Source of the DNA: Methanolinea mesophila
Lineage (GTDB): Archaea > Halobacteriota > Methanomicrobia > Methanomicrobiales > Methanospirillaceae
Assembly (NCBI RefSeq): GCF_017873855.1
Contig: NZ_JAGGKR010000001.1
Span: 1,054,001 to 1,118,000, forward strand
Direction of reading: 5' to 3'
DNA length: 64,000 bases
Shown: in pieces, positions 16,905 to 25,250 of the stretch
Layout of the letters: the number at the start of each line of letters is the position of its first letter
Position numbering within the stretch: position 1 is the stretch's first letter
Notes under the pieces: generated by a model
The model's database searches: none
The model's input: the letters and a program-made list of their open reading frames with translations, nothing else
What the model was told of the DNA's origin: nothing
Position numbers and translations under genes: made by a program

Positions 16905-17492
16905 TCAGGAAGTCTTCGCCGGGATGATCTCTTCCACGGTGATCCTGAACTGGAGATCTTTTCCTGCCAGGGGACTGTTCTCATCCACGGTGACGGTGTC
17001 CTCGGTGATGTTGGAGAACCGCAGGTATCCATGAGTTCCGTCCGGGAGCGCATACTCGAAAACAGGCTCCATACCCGGATAGTCGAGCTCCCTGATGGCT
17101 CCCGCATCTTCCATCGCCTGCACGCTTGCGAGCACCTTGTCCGCAGGGAGGGTGTTCACCAGCTCGGGACGGTTGGGGCCATAGGCCTGTTCGGCGGGGA
17201 TTATCACTGTCTTTGTCTCTCCTGCCGCCATTCCGACGACAGCCGAATCAAATCCCGAGATCATCGACCCTGAGCCCACTACGAACTCGAGGGGTGTACT
17301 GTTCTCGTTCGTCTCGAAGACCGCGTTTCCCGGTAGAGAAACCGCGTAATATACCTTGACCGTATCTCCCGCCTTGACCGTTGCAGGCGCGGAAGTGCAC
17401 CCCGCACCCAGTGTGGCCAGGAGAAGGGCACATCCGATAAGAACTGCAATGTACCCGTTCTTCCGCTGAAGTCCGCGTGATCTTCTGATCAT
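16905..17492 (-). CDS. FKBP-type peptidyl-prolyl isomerase lipoprotein
   Basis: A secreted lipoprotein of 195 residues. After the signal peptide (GYIAVLIGCALLLATLGAGC, lipobox GAGC) comes an FKBP domain of the SlyD-like archaeal kind: VKAGDTVKVYYAVSLPG, FVVGSGSMISGFDSAVVGM, then GETKTVIIPAEQAYG. A C-terminal insert-in-flap-like segment ends in LQFRITVEEI. It should catalyse prolyl isomerisation or act as a chaperone on proteins outside the membrane. The Met at 17492 is preferred over 17516 and 17564 because it begins a normal signal peptide (MIRRSRGLQRKNG). Confidence 0.85.
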   Translation of the reverse strand: MIRRSRGLQRKNGYIAVLIGCALLLATLGAGCTSAPATVKAGDTVKVYYAVSLPGNAVFETNENSTPLEFVVGSGSMISGFDSAVVGMAAGETKTVIIPAEQAYGPNRPELVNTLPADKVLASVQAMEDAGAIRELDYPGMEPVFEYALPDGTHGYLRFSNITEDTVTVDENSPLAGKDLQFRITVEEIIPAKTS

Positions 17493-17649
17493 AAAAGTAC
17501 TATTTGCACACTGCATACCCTTTAATCTCTCCTTTGGATACCAGTGGCCACAAGGAGGACGCAACGGTCATACCTGCTCCGCGATCCGGATTGCCCCGTT
17601 GTATGCTATTTGCAGGAGCATTCCAATCCTCCCGGGAGCACGATTGCAC

Positions 17650-17660
17650 CCTATAAATAA
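17650..17660 (+). promoter_or_regulatory. TATA box of nifB
   Basis: A near-consensus cctataaataa element is centred 35 nt before the nifB ATG. Transcription would start around 17680, giving a very short leader. Confidence 0.65.
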
Positions 17661-17689
17661 GATCAGGGAGAAACCATACGTGGTTTATC

Positions 17690-18586
17690 ATGGCAGATGA
17701 GGGCTACAGGGAATCCTCGGTCGGCGGGAGTAAAGTCCAGTGGGACCCGGAGCAGATGCGGAAGATCAGCGAACATCCCTGCTTTTCGGAGAAAGCCTGT
17801 CACGCGTTCGGGCGCTGCCATCTCCCTGTCGCTCCGGCGTGTAATATCCAGTGCAACTACTGCGTCCGCGATTTCGATTGCGTGAACGAGAGCCGCCCCG
17901 GGGTAACCAGCGAGGTACTTGACCCCGAGGAGGCGGTGGAACTTGTGCGAAAAGCCATGGACAAGTTCCCCTATATCAAGGTCATCGGGATCGCGGGACC
18001 GGGCGAGCCGCTGGCAAACGAGGCCACATTCGAGACGCTTCGGAGGCTGAAGGAAGAGTTCCCCCACGTGATCAAATGCATCTCCACAAACGGGCTCCTT
18101 CTCCCGGAGAAGATAGACCTTCTCGAGAAGTACGATGTAGGAAACGTCACCGTCACCCTCAATGCCATCGATCCTGAGATCGGGGCTAAAATATACCAGT
18201 TCGTGACCTATAAGGGGAAGAGGTACGAGGGAATCGAGGGCGCCCGAATCCTCCTTGAAAACCAGCTCAAGGGGATACAGATGGCGGTCGGGAGGAAGAT
18301 GATCGTAAAGATCAACACCGTGTATATCCCCGGTGTGAACGAGGACCACATCCCGGAGATCGCCAAAAAAGCGGGAGAGATGGGTGTGTATACCTTCAAC
18401 GTGATCCCCCTCATCTCCCAGTATAAATTCGCCGATATCGCACCTCCCACCCCCGAGATGAAGCGGAAGATGCAGGACGCGTGCGCGAAGTACGTACGCC
18501 AGATGAGGCATTGCCAGCGGTGCAGGTCCGACGCCATCGGAAAGCTCGGCCAGGACGTCCAGGGCTGCCTTTACGAGAACAAGTAA
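17690..18586 (+). CDS. nifB: NifB-type radical SAM protein
   Basis: A radical SAM enzyme of the NifB family, which builds the 8Fe-9S-C core (NifB-co) of nitrogenase cofactors. The 298-residue protein is the short archaeal form, without a C-terminal NifX domain. It has the NifB signature HPCFSEKACHAFGRCHLPVA followed by CNIQCNYC (SAM cluster), IAGPGEPLAN and a terminal CQRCRSDAIGKLG with extra cluster cysteines. A clear promoter precedes it and a T-rich run follows, so it is a single-gene unit. No nifHDKEN genes are in the window; two small NifX-like proteins lie near 56-59 kb. Confidence 0.92.
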   Translation: MADEGYRESSVGGSKVQWDPEQMRKISEHPCFSEKACHAFGRCHLPVAPACNIQCNYCVRDFDCVNESRPGVTSEVLDPEEAVELVRKAMDKFPYIKVIGIAGPGEPLANEATFETLRRLKEEFPHVIKCISTNGLLLPEKIDLLEKYDVGNVTVTLNAIDPEIGAKIYQFVTYKGKRYEGIEGARILLENQLKGIQMAVGRKMIVKINTVYIPGVNEDHIPEIAKKAGEMGVYTFNVIPLISQYKFADIAPPTPEMKRKMQDACAKYVRQMRHCQRCRSDAIGKLGQDVQGCLYENK

Positions 18587-18592
18587 TTCAAA

Positions 18593-18606
18593 TTTTTTTT
18601 ATTTTT
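18593..18606 (+). terminator. T-rich terminator after nifB
   Basis: Two T tracts (eight and five bases) begin seven bases after the nifB stop. Archaeal transcription commonly ends at such oligo-T tracts without a hairpin. Confidence 0.55.
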
Positions 18607-18750
18607 ATATCTATCCGCCCTGGCCGGTGGCACTTTGCGTCCGCCCTGGCAAGGCACCAAACAGGGCCGGTTGCGTCTCACTCATGAAAGATTGCCCGGC
18701 TATTCAATCCTCTGCTCCGGACCATTGTTGAAAATGAGAGGTTTTCCTTA

Positions 18751-19263
18751 CTAGCGTGCGGACTGCGCAGTGATGATCTGGTCGAGGTAGCTGATCACCG
18801 GCATGAGCTGGTCGGGCACTCCGGTTGTCTGGGTGATTACGGTCTGGTTCTCGTAGGTGATCCGGTAGGTGAAGTAGTCCGCCCCGGGGGTAGGTGCAGG
18901 GTATGTCCCGTTGAGCGATTCGAACCCTGCGATGGCGAATACGTCCCTCAGCCGGTCCACATCCCCGGATGAAAGTTCAAATTCCCCTGAACCGGTCCAG
19001 GTGGAATAGATCGCCTGCCCGTTCTCGAATACAACCAGGTGGTCGCTGACCCCTGCGATACCCCCCGTCCGTACGTAATCGACCAGGATGGAGGGAGGGT
19101 TTTCCGGAGTTGTCGGTTCGCCAGGCTCGTTCACGCATCCGGCAAACACCACCGATGCACAGAGGACTACGAGAAGCCCGAAGAACACACCTCTCCCGCA
19201 CCGTTTCACCGATCTATCGGTATCCCCCGCGACACCCTTCATGCCACGATTTGGTCTCGTCAT
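18751..19263 (-). CDS. Hypothetical lipoprotein
   Basis: A 170-residue secreted protein with a hydrophobic signal (GVFFGLLVVLCASVVFAGC) ending in a lipobox Cys, a short Pro/Glu-rich tether, and a globular domain containing ILVDYVRTGGIAGVSDHLVVF and a C-terminal helix DQLMPVISYLDQII. Similar small lipoproteins are common in Methanomicrobiales; I know of no assigned function. The start could be the Met at 19263 or at 19242. It is not in an obvious operon. Confidence 0.7.
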   Translation of the reverse strand: MTRPNRGMKGVAGDTDRSVKRCGRGVFFGLLVVLCASVVFAGCVNEPGEPTTPENPPSILVDYVRTGGIAGVSDHLVVFENGQAIYSTWTGSGEFELSSGDVDRLRDVFAIAGFESLNGTYPAPTPGADYFTYRITYENQTVITQTTGVPDQLMPVISYLDQIITAQSAR

Positions 19264-19436
19264 GTATCATCCCTGGATACGGGATCTTTCCCTGATCTTC
19301 CTGTTCAATCTCAATGATTATATCATTATCTCACCGGGAATCGCTCAAATCGGTGATAAAAGAGATCGATCATCCTCCCGGGACGAGTGAGCGGAAGATC
19401 GCGTCAGCCACGCCGGCATGAATCGTGCACGGGGGA

Positions 19437-19763
19437 TTATATCTCCAGGACTTCTTCTTTCTCGGCTTTCGATCCCTTTTTCCCGGGAGCGACCTCCTCG
19501 ATCGATTCCAGGAGGGCCTCCACCTTCTCATTATTGAAGAGTTCACGGAAGGCGGAGAGCTCACCTCGTCCCATGATCATAATACCCTTCTTCTTCATGG
19601 GCGCACCTTTCTCGTTCGGAGGATTGATCTCTATGGCAAGTGACGCCGGCCTGCTTTTCGTCTGGGGGAGTCTGATGATCGAGACCCCTTTAAGTGTGGT
19701 GTTCTTCCGCTCCCAGTCTTCTCCAGTTTCCAGGAATGCCCGCAGGCTCTGTGTAAGTTCCAT
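19437..19763 (-). CDS. Conserved-looking hypothetical protein
   Basis: A soluble protein of 108 residues, start at MELTQSLRAFLETG. The body has beta-strand-like segments (GVSIIRLPQTK, SLAIEINPPN, KGIMIMGRGEL), then a helical part (FRELFNNEKVEALLESIEEV) and a charged tail rich in Lys and Glu. I recognise no domain. A TATA box lies about 25 nt before the start, so the message is probably leaderless. That promoter and regular codon use make it a likely real gene. Confidence 0.7.
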   Translation of the reverse strand: MELTQSLRAFLETGEDWERKNTTLKGVSIIRLPQTKSRPASLAIEINPPNEKGAPMKKKGIMIMGRGELSAFRELFNNEKVEALLESIEEVAPGKKGSKAEKEEVLEI

Positions 19764-19784
19764 GAGCACAACTGCGGCACACGG

Positions 19785-19792
19785 GTATTAAA
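19785..19792 (-). promoter_or_regulatory. TATA box for the 19437-19763 gene
   Basis: The reverse strand reads tttaatac, ending about 22 nt before the ATG at 19763; this spacing implies a leaderless transcript. Confidence 0.5.
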
Positions 19793-19975
19793 GTCTATTG
19801 CGCGGAGGATGAAAGAGGTACGGAGCAGTTAATGGCGGTGGGTGAACTCACCCGGATCTGGAGAGATCGGTCGCCGGACCGGGATCGGCGCGAATGAATA
19901 AAATTCCTGATTTCACTACCGGAACAACACGGGGACAAGAACAATCTCCCTATCCCGGGGGGGAGCGGGGAACTG

Positions 19976-20358
19976 TTGAAGCCTGATCTCTTCGAGTTCT
20001 ATATCGGTTCGTTTCACGGCACTTCCTGTCACGCGAAGTGGACCGGTACCTCGCTCCGGTTCGAGCGATCAAGAGGGGGGAATTTTAACGGAACAGTCAG
20101 CGAGTTATTCCCCTCCGGTGGTGAATGACAGCGATTCCGTCGTGATCTTGAGGAAAATGACTGTTTTTCCTGGAGTGGCGAATACCTTTCGCCACATGGG
20201 TGCTCCGACGCCACATTCTGGTTTTTCCGGATCATGATCGACGGCAATCGCCTGGAGACCCGGGGAACGGGTGTTATCCACCGAATGGCGATCCCGGACC
20301 TTCGCCAGAGTTCAGAGCCTTCCTCACTGCCTTTTCGAGGCTCGTCGCCGGTTCCTGA
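19976..20358 (+). pseudogene. Broken gene: in-frame stop plus one-base deletion
   Basis: One frame reads well from about 19976 (KPDLFEFYIGSFHG, then TVSELFPSGGE), meets TGA at 20126-20128 where a tryptophan (EWQRFRRDLEEN) would fit, and goes on in the same frame through FSWSGEYLSPHG and FWFFRIMIDGNRLETR. At the G run 20262-20265 a lost G shifts the frame; restoring it gives GNGCYPPNGDPGPSPEFRAF, then LTAFSRLVAGS and a stop at 20358. The rebuilt product of about 127 residues looks like a small intact soluble protein family with a W-rich core and a YPP turn. The start (TTG at 19976) is uncertain. Confidence 0.65.
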
Positions 20359-20424
20359 AATACCCGGACCTGCCTTTACCCGCAGCAATTTAAGCCGGGC
20401 GAAGGAATTTCTGAGGGTAGTGCC

Positions 20425-21276
20425 ATGGACACCCTTACGCTTCGCCCGGACCAGCCGTTCTCTCTCGACCATACTCTCTCCTGCGGCCAGGTATTCCGGT
20501 GGGAGAAGGACGGAGGCTGGTGGTACGGCATCGTAGACCAAAACGTCATCAGGGTCCGGCAGAGGGGTAGGAAACTGTCCTGGCAGGGAGCCGACGAAGC
20601 CCAGATCCGTCACTACTTCCAGCTGGACCTCGACCTTCCCGCGATCCTGACGGTCATCGCACACGATCCCCTGGTCCGGGACGCGGTAGCCAGGTGCAAC
20701 GGGCTCCGGATCGTTGCCCAGCCCCCCTGGGAATGTCTCGCGTCCTATATCTGCGCGACGTATACCAATATCCCGGTGATAAAAAAGCGGATAGCACTTT
20801 TCTCCGCAAGGTATGGCGAAGAGATCCCGTTCAGGGGAAAAACCTACCATGCATTCCCGACGCCGGAGGCGCTGGCCGAAGCCGGAGAGTGCGACCTCAG
20901 GGAGTGCAGAATGGGATACCGGGCCCCCTACCTGTGCGACACCGCAGGGATCATCGCCGGAGACCCGGGGTGGGAGCAAAGAGTCTCCCTGCTTCCCTAT
21001 CCCGATGCCCGGAAAGAGCTCCTGCGACTGAAGGGCGTTGGGAAGAAGGTTGCGGACTGCGTGCTCCTCTTTGCATTCCAGAAATACGAGGCGTTCCCTG
21101 TGGACGTGTGGATCCGGAAGATCCTCACTGCCAGGTACCCCGGAGCGGCCGGGTCCGGCCGTGACGAGGATATCGCTGCATTCGGAAGGCAGACATTCGG
21201 TCCCTACGCAGGGTATGCACAGGAATATCTCTTCTGCAACAGGGAAAATATCGGGATCGAAGAGGATAACGGATAA
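20425..21276 (+). CDS. ogg: 8-oxoguanine DNA glycosylase/AP lyase, Ogg1 family
   Basis: A base-excision repair enzyme that removes 8-oxoguanine and can cleave the AP site. The 283-residue protein has the N-terminal TLSCGQVFRW segment of Ogg1/AlkA-like glycosylases. The helix-hairpin-helix is LKGVGKKVADCVLLF with the catalytic lysine at K208, and the catalytic aspartate is D227 in FPVDVWIRK. It is close to the eukaryote-like Ogg1 rather than the compact archaeal AGOG or Ogg2 types. It stands alone, and its upstream region holds the pseudogene. Confidence 0.9.
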   Translation: MDTLTLRPDQPFSLDHTLSCGQVFRWEKDGGWWYGIVDQNVIRVRQRGRKLSWQGADEAQIRHYFQLDLDLPAILTVIAHDPLVRDAVARCNGLRIVAQPPWECLASYICATYTNIPVIKKRIALFSARYGEEIPFRGKTYHAFPTPEALAEAGECDLRECRMGYRAPYLCDTAGIIAGDPGWEQRVSLLPYPDARKELLRLKGVGKKVADCVLLFAFQKYEAFPVDVWIRKILTARYPGAAGSGRDEDIAAFGRQTFGPYAGYAQEYLFCNRENIGIEEDNG

Positions 21277-21493
21277 CCGGTATCCGGCACACCTAAAAAC
21301 GAGTCGGAGAGAGAAAAGGCGATCCCCTGAACATCGGGTCCTTGTCGGACAGAGCTGCCCTGCAATACCTGAATTTCACACTACGCACGAAATGACGTAG
21401 TAAGGATGTCAACAATGATGAAAATTCATCACAGTATGAGGTCGGGGTCCCCGACCCGGTGAAAAAGGAATTATTTACCAGATCTGAGAGAAT

Positions 21494-22729
21494 TCAGGTC
21501 CCGATGTCCCAGCTGGCCATGTAACGGCGCTGCTCCTCGTTCAGGCGGTCGATGGAGAGCCCGAGTGCGGCAAGTTTGGCCCGGGCAACCTCCTCGTCGA
21601 TAGTCAGCGGAACGGGATGCACCCCGGGGGGAAGTTTTTTACCATTTTTAGCGATATATTCCGCGCAAAGAGCCTGAAGGGCGAAGGAGAGGTCCATCAC
21701 CTCGATGGGGTGGCCCATCCCCTTGGGAATTGCGAGGTTGACCAGTCTTCCCTGGGCCAGGACGTGGATCTGCTTCCCGTCGACATGATAGGTATCGATC
21801 CCGTCCCTCCGCACCACGGGTCCGGCATTGGCCTCCAGCCATTCGACATCGATCTCCACGTTGAAGTGCCCGGCGTTGGAGAGGATGGCCCCTTCTTTCA
21901 TCCTGCGGAAATGCTCCTCCCTTATCACCGAAGTATCGCCCGTGGTGGTGATGAAAAGGTCTCCGATGGTTGCCGCTTCATCCATGCTCATGACCAGGTA
22001 CCCGTCCATGTGCGCTTCGAGCGCACGGCGGGGGTCGATCTCGGTCACCACTACTTTCGCGCCGAGACCGTGCAGCTTCCTGGAGAGCCCCCTCCCGCAG
22101 TACCCGTATCCGGCAACGACGACGTACTTCCCTGCCATGAGCACGTTGGTGGTGACCATGATCGCCGTGAGCGCACTCTCCCCCGTGCCGTGTACATTGT
22201 CGAAGAACCGTTTCATCGGGGTATCGTTCACCGCAATGACCGGAAACTTCAGGGCCCCTTCCGTGGCCATGGCCCTGAGTCTGTGGATACCGGTAGTGGT
22301 CTCTTCGCAGCCTCCTATCACCTCACCGAGCTGTGCCGTGCGGGTGGTGTGAAGCCGGTAGATGAGATCCATACCGTCGTCGATAGTAACTACCGGGTGG
22401 GCGTCCAGCACCCTGTCGATCGCCTGGTAATATTCGTCCACCGATGCTCCCCGTTTTGCATAGCACTCGACCCTCTCGTAGTGGTTCAGGGCGTCCGCGA
22501 CGTCGTCCTGCGTGCTCAGGGGGTTGCACCCGGTGATATACACCTCGGCGCCTCCCGCGGCAAGGGTCAGGACAAGGTTTGCGGTCTTTGCCTCCACGTG
22601 AAGGGCCATCCCGATCCTCATCCCCGAAAAGGGCCTCTCCTTTGCAAATCTCTCCCGTATCCCTGCCAGGACCGGCATGTACTGCCTGGCCCACTCAATC
22701 TTCAGTGCTCCCGAATGGCTCGGATCCAT
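21494..22729 (-). CDS. ahcY: Adenosylhomocysteinase family (possibly S-inosylhomocysteine hydrolase)
   Basis: An NAD-dependent hydrolase that removes the SAM-cycle by-product. The start is set at MDPSHSGALKIEWARQYMPV, giving 411 residues; gaggggac precedes it as ribosome binding site. Conserved segments include GMRIGMALHVEAKTANL, GCNPLSTQDDVA, the NAD-binding VVAGYGYCGRGLS and the C-terminal LAALGLSIDRL. In Methanocaldococcus jannaschii the homologue was shown to act on S-inosyl- rather than S-adenosyl-homocysteine, so the same may hold here; the sequence alone does not decide. It is divergent from hisF. Confidence 0.92.
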   Translation of the reverse strand: MDPSHSGALKIEWARQYMPVLAGIRERFAKERPFSGMRIGMALHVEAKTANLVLTLAAGGAEVYITGCNPLSTQDDVADALNHYERVECYAKRGASVDEYYQAIDRVLDAHPVVTIDDGMDLIYRLHTTRTAQLGEVIGGCEETTTGIHRLRAMATEGALKFPVIAVNDTPMKRFFDNVHGTGESALTAIMVTTNVLMAGKYVVVAGYGYCGRGLSRKLHGLGAKVVVTEIDPRRALEAHMDGYLVMSMDEAATIGDLFITTTGDTSVIREEHFRRMKEGAILSNAGHFNVEIDVEWLEANAGPVVRRDGIDTYHVDGKQIHVLAQGRLVNLAIPKGMGHPIEVMDLSFALQALCAEYIAKNGKKLPPGVHPVPLTIDEEVARAKLAALGLSIDRLNEEQRRYMASWDIGT

Positions 22730-22817
22730 AAAAGTCCCCTCGTGCTCATAACTATCCTCCTCACAACAGATAAAGTCACGGCAGGAGCCGGGAATCTGCC
22801 CCAAAGGCACAAACCAT

Positions 22818-22826
22818 GATATATCC
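22818..22826 (+). promoter_or_regulatory. TATA box of hisF
   Basis: gatatatcc lies 19-27 nt before the hisF ATG, so transcription should begin at or very near the start codon (leaderless message). Confidence 0.5.
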
Positions 22827-22844
22827 ACCCGTCGACCTTGTGGT

Positions 22845-23651
22845 ATGGTTCTTACCCGGAGGATCATCCCCTGCCTGGACTTAAAAGGCGGCCGTGTGGT
22901 GAAAGGCACGCATTTTCTGGAGTTGCGTGACGCAGGGGACCCGGTCGAGCTTGCGGAGCGGTACAACGAACAGGGTGCCGACGAGGTGGTCTTCCTGGAT
23001 ATTACCGCCTCGAAGGAGCAGCGCGGCGCGATAATCGACGTGATCAAGCGGGCCGCGGACCAGCTCTTCCTTCCGCTTACGGTGGGAGGAGGGATCCGTT
23101 CACTCGACGATATCCAGCAGATCCTCCGGGCCGGCGCGGACAAGGTGAGCATCAACACCAGTGCGGTGCAGGATCCTACCCTGATAAGCCGGGGAGCGGA
23201 ACATTTCGGGACCCAGTGCATCGTCGTTGCGATGGACGTGCGCCGGAATTTCGAACCTAGTCCCTGCGGAACCCCAGTGGTCCTGCCGGACGGTTCGTCG
23301 TGCTGGTACGAGGTCGTGATTTACGGGGGGAGCAAGCCCACGGGGATAGACGCCATCACGTGGGCTGCGGAAGCCGAAGAGCGGGGGGCAGGAGAGATAC
23401 TGCTCACCAGCATGGAGACGGACGGGACCAAAAAAGGATTCGATATCCCCGTTACCTCGGCGATTTCGGAGTTCGTGGGGATACCGGTCATCGCCAGCGG
23501 CGGGGTGGGGTCAATGGAACACTTCTATGATGGGTTCGTCCACGGCCACGCGGATGCCTGCCTCGCGGCGAGCGTTTTTCATTACGGCGAGATGACCGTC
23601 GCGGAGGTCAAGGAGTACCTCGCGCTCCGGGGTATCCCGGTACGGCGGTAA
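22845..23651 (+). CDS. hisF: Imidazole glycerol phosphate synthase, cyclase subunit
   Basis: The cyclase subunit of the HisFH complex of histidine synthesis; it uses ammonia from HisH to close the imidazole ring of PRFAR and releases AICAR. The (beta/alpha)8 barrel of 268 residues shows the catalytic aspartate in [13 protein letters not shown], the phosphate-binding loops LTVGGGIRS and VIASGGVGS, and the [11 protein letters not shown] segment. hisH is not adjacent. The 3' end overlaps the end of the convergent pheT gene by 44 nt. Confidence 0.95.
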   Translation: MVLTRRIIPCLDLKGGRVVKGTHFLELRDAGDPVELAERYNEQGADEVVFLDITASKEQRGAIIDVIKRAADQLFLPLTVGGGIRSLDDIQQILRAGADKVSINTSAVQDPTLISRGAEHFGTQCIVVAMDVRRNFEPSPCGTPVVLPDGSSCWYEVVIYGGSKPTGIDAITWAAEAEERGAGEILLTSMETDGTKKGFDIPVTSAISEFVGIPVIASGGVGSMEHFYDGFVHGHADACLAASVFHYGEMTVAEVKEYLALRGIPVRR

Positions 23652-25248
23652 GGTCCAGTTCCACCGCAGCCACCGGGTGTTCCAGTTCGAACGCATTCAG
23701 CACCGCAGGGTGGATCTCCCCGAATACCCCTGAAAACTTCCCGTGAGAGAGAATATCGCCTCTTCTCCCTTCGATGAACGCCCCGTCCTCTGACCCTTCC
23801 GCAACGTAGGGAACGGAGAGCTCGCGGCAGAGTGCGTCCGCGGTGGCGTACGCCTCCGAAAAGTCCGCCCCGGGATGGGTGCTCACGCAGGCGAGTTTCT
23901 GCACGGTATACATCCCTTCCACCACGTCGCCCACGGCAAATATCCGCTGGGGAAGCTCCCGGTGCCGGTTTGCCTGCAGGGTCTCAAGGAGCAGGGGCAG
24001 GATCGAGGTCCGGACAAGGGTGTGGTCCTCGCTGATGGGATAGAGGATCTTGAGCGCACATTCCTGCACCGGACGCTGCATCCGGGTATAGAGGGTCCGC
24101 TCGTTGGTCAGGGTAAAGGGGAGCACCTCGATGTACCCCAGACCCGAGGCAAGTTCCCGGATTGCCCCTGTGATTGCCTGTACAGGGTGTTCCTTCCCGA
24201 TTGCGAAGGTCGAGGAGATGCGGGCGTCGAAGTGTTCATACCCGTATGCGATGGCCGCGTCCTCAAAGACGTCCCAGTCGTGCATGATGTCTGCCCTGTA
24301 GCACGGGACCCCGACCCGGATCCGGTCCCCTTCCCCGGCTACGGCGGAAAACCTCATCTTTTCCAGAAGCGCCGCAATCTCCTCCGGAGGGAGCGAAAGG
24401 CCCAGGAGCCTGTTGCACTCCGTCGCACTCACGGACCTTTCAGCCGGGCGGAGGTCGGGCCATGCGGTACCCTCGATAGTGACGCCCTCGATCAGGGCGC
24501 CGTTTTCAGCCAGCGCGGTGCAGATTATCGCCACCGCGATCTTCACTGCTTTCGGGTCGGTTCCGGTGGTGTCCAGCAGGATATTCCGGGTCCCTTCGGT
24601 CACACGCGTAAGTTCACCGTTGATGATCGGTGGGAAGGAAAGGACCTGGTCCTCTGCGTCTACGATCAGGGGGAAACGGGGGAAGTCCTGCACGATGTGG
24701 GCATACGCCTTCCCCTTGGGGTGCTCCGCGAGGATCTCGTCCATGGTCATCTCCCGGTCGTAGTCCAGGGGCACGAACGAAAGGTCCCGGGGGGCAGCGA
24801 TGTACCGGAACGGGGCTTTTACCTTGTCGAGGTCGTGGACGCCGATGGCCACCTTGCTCCGGCCCCGGCCCACTGCCCAGTGAAGAGCCTCCTGGAGGCC
24901 CATCAGGCTGGTGATGGACTCCTCGTCGAAGCGGAGGTTCCGGATCACCGCCGACCCCAGGTACGGCCGTATGGTGGCGAGACCCGGGTCGATGGAGAAC
25001 GTGGTCCGGGAGGGAGCGACCCGGTAGTCGGGGAGGCCGGTCTCGATGCCGAGGAAACCCCTCATCGCCCGGGCGACGCCCTCCACCGAGAAGAGGTCGG
25101 GGCGGTCGGGGAAGAACTCCACGTCGGCGTGGTCCTCTTCGACCCTCTCGATGTCCGACCCGATCATGGGCAAGCGGGACATTATGGTCCTGACATCGGT
25201 CCCCACGAGCGACTCGAGGTACCGGTAGGGCAGGGTGATGATCGCCAT
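23608..25248 (-). CDS. pheT: Phenylalanyl-tRNA synthetase beta subunit
   Basis: Beta subunit of the alpha2-beta2 enzyme charging tRNA-Phe; it contains the tRNA-binding and editing B3/B4 domains. Start at [16 protein letters not shown]; the 546-residue length is the archaeal/eukaryotic size, without the bacterial N-terminal EMAP-like domain. Segments such as [20 protein letters not shown] and [20 protein letters not shown] are typical. It follows pheS by 2 nt. Its last 44 bases overlap hisF on the other strand. Confidence 0.95.
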   Translation of the reverse strand: MAIITLPYRYLESLVGTDVRTIMSRLPMIGSDIERVEEDHADVEFFPDRPDLFSVEGVARAMRGFLGIETGLPDYRVAPSRTTFSIDPGLATIRPYLGSAVIRNLRFDEESITSLMGLQEALHWAVGRGRSKVAIGVHDLDKVKAPFRYIAAPRDLSFVPLDYDREMTMDEILAEHPKGKAYAHIVQDFPRFPLIVDAEDQVLSFPPIINGELTRVTEGTRNILLDTTGTDPKAVKIAVAIICTALAENGALIEGVTIEGTAWPDLRPAERSVSATECNRLLGLSLPPEEIAALLEKMRFSAVAGEGDRIRVGVPCYRADIMHDWDVFEDAAIAYGYEHFDARISSTFAIGKEHPVQAITGAIRELASGLGYIEVLPFTLTNERTLYTRMQRPVQECALKILYPISEDHTLVRTSILPLLLETLQANRHRELPQRIFAVGDVVEGMYTVQKLACVSTHPGADFSEAYATADALCRELSVPYVAEGSEDGAFIEGRRGDILSHGKFSGVFGEIHPAVLNAFELEHPVAAVELDLTAVPGYPGARGTP

Positions 25249-25250
25249 GG

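Noticed and set aside
20126-20128. TGA as selenocysteine codon
   Set aside because: The position fits tryptophan in context (EWQRF), a second frameshift lesion follows, and selenocysteine is not expected in this group; HdrA and FwdB here use Cys.
20029-20979. 316-codon minus-strand frame across the pseudogene and ogg
   Set aside because: It is antisense to a clearly recognised Ogg1-type glycosylase and has no domain of its own.
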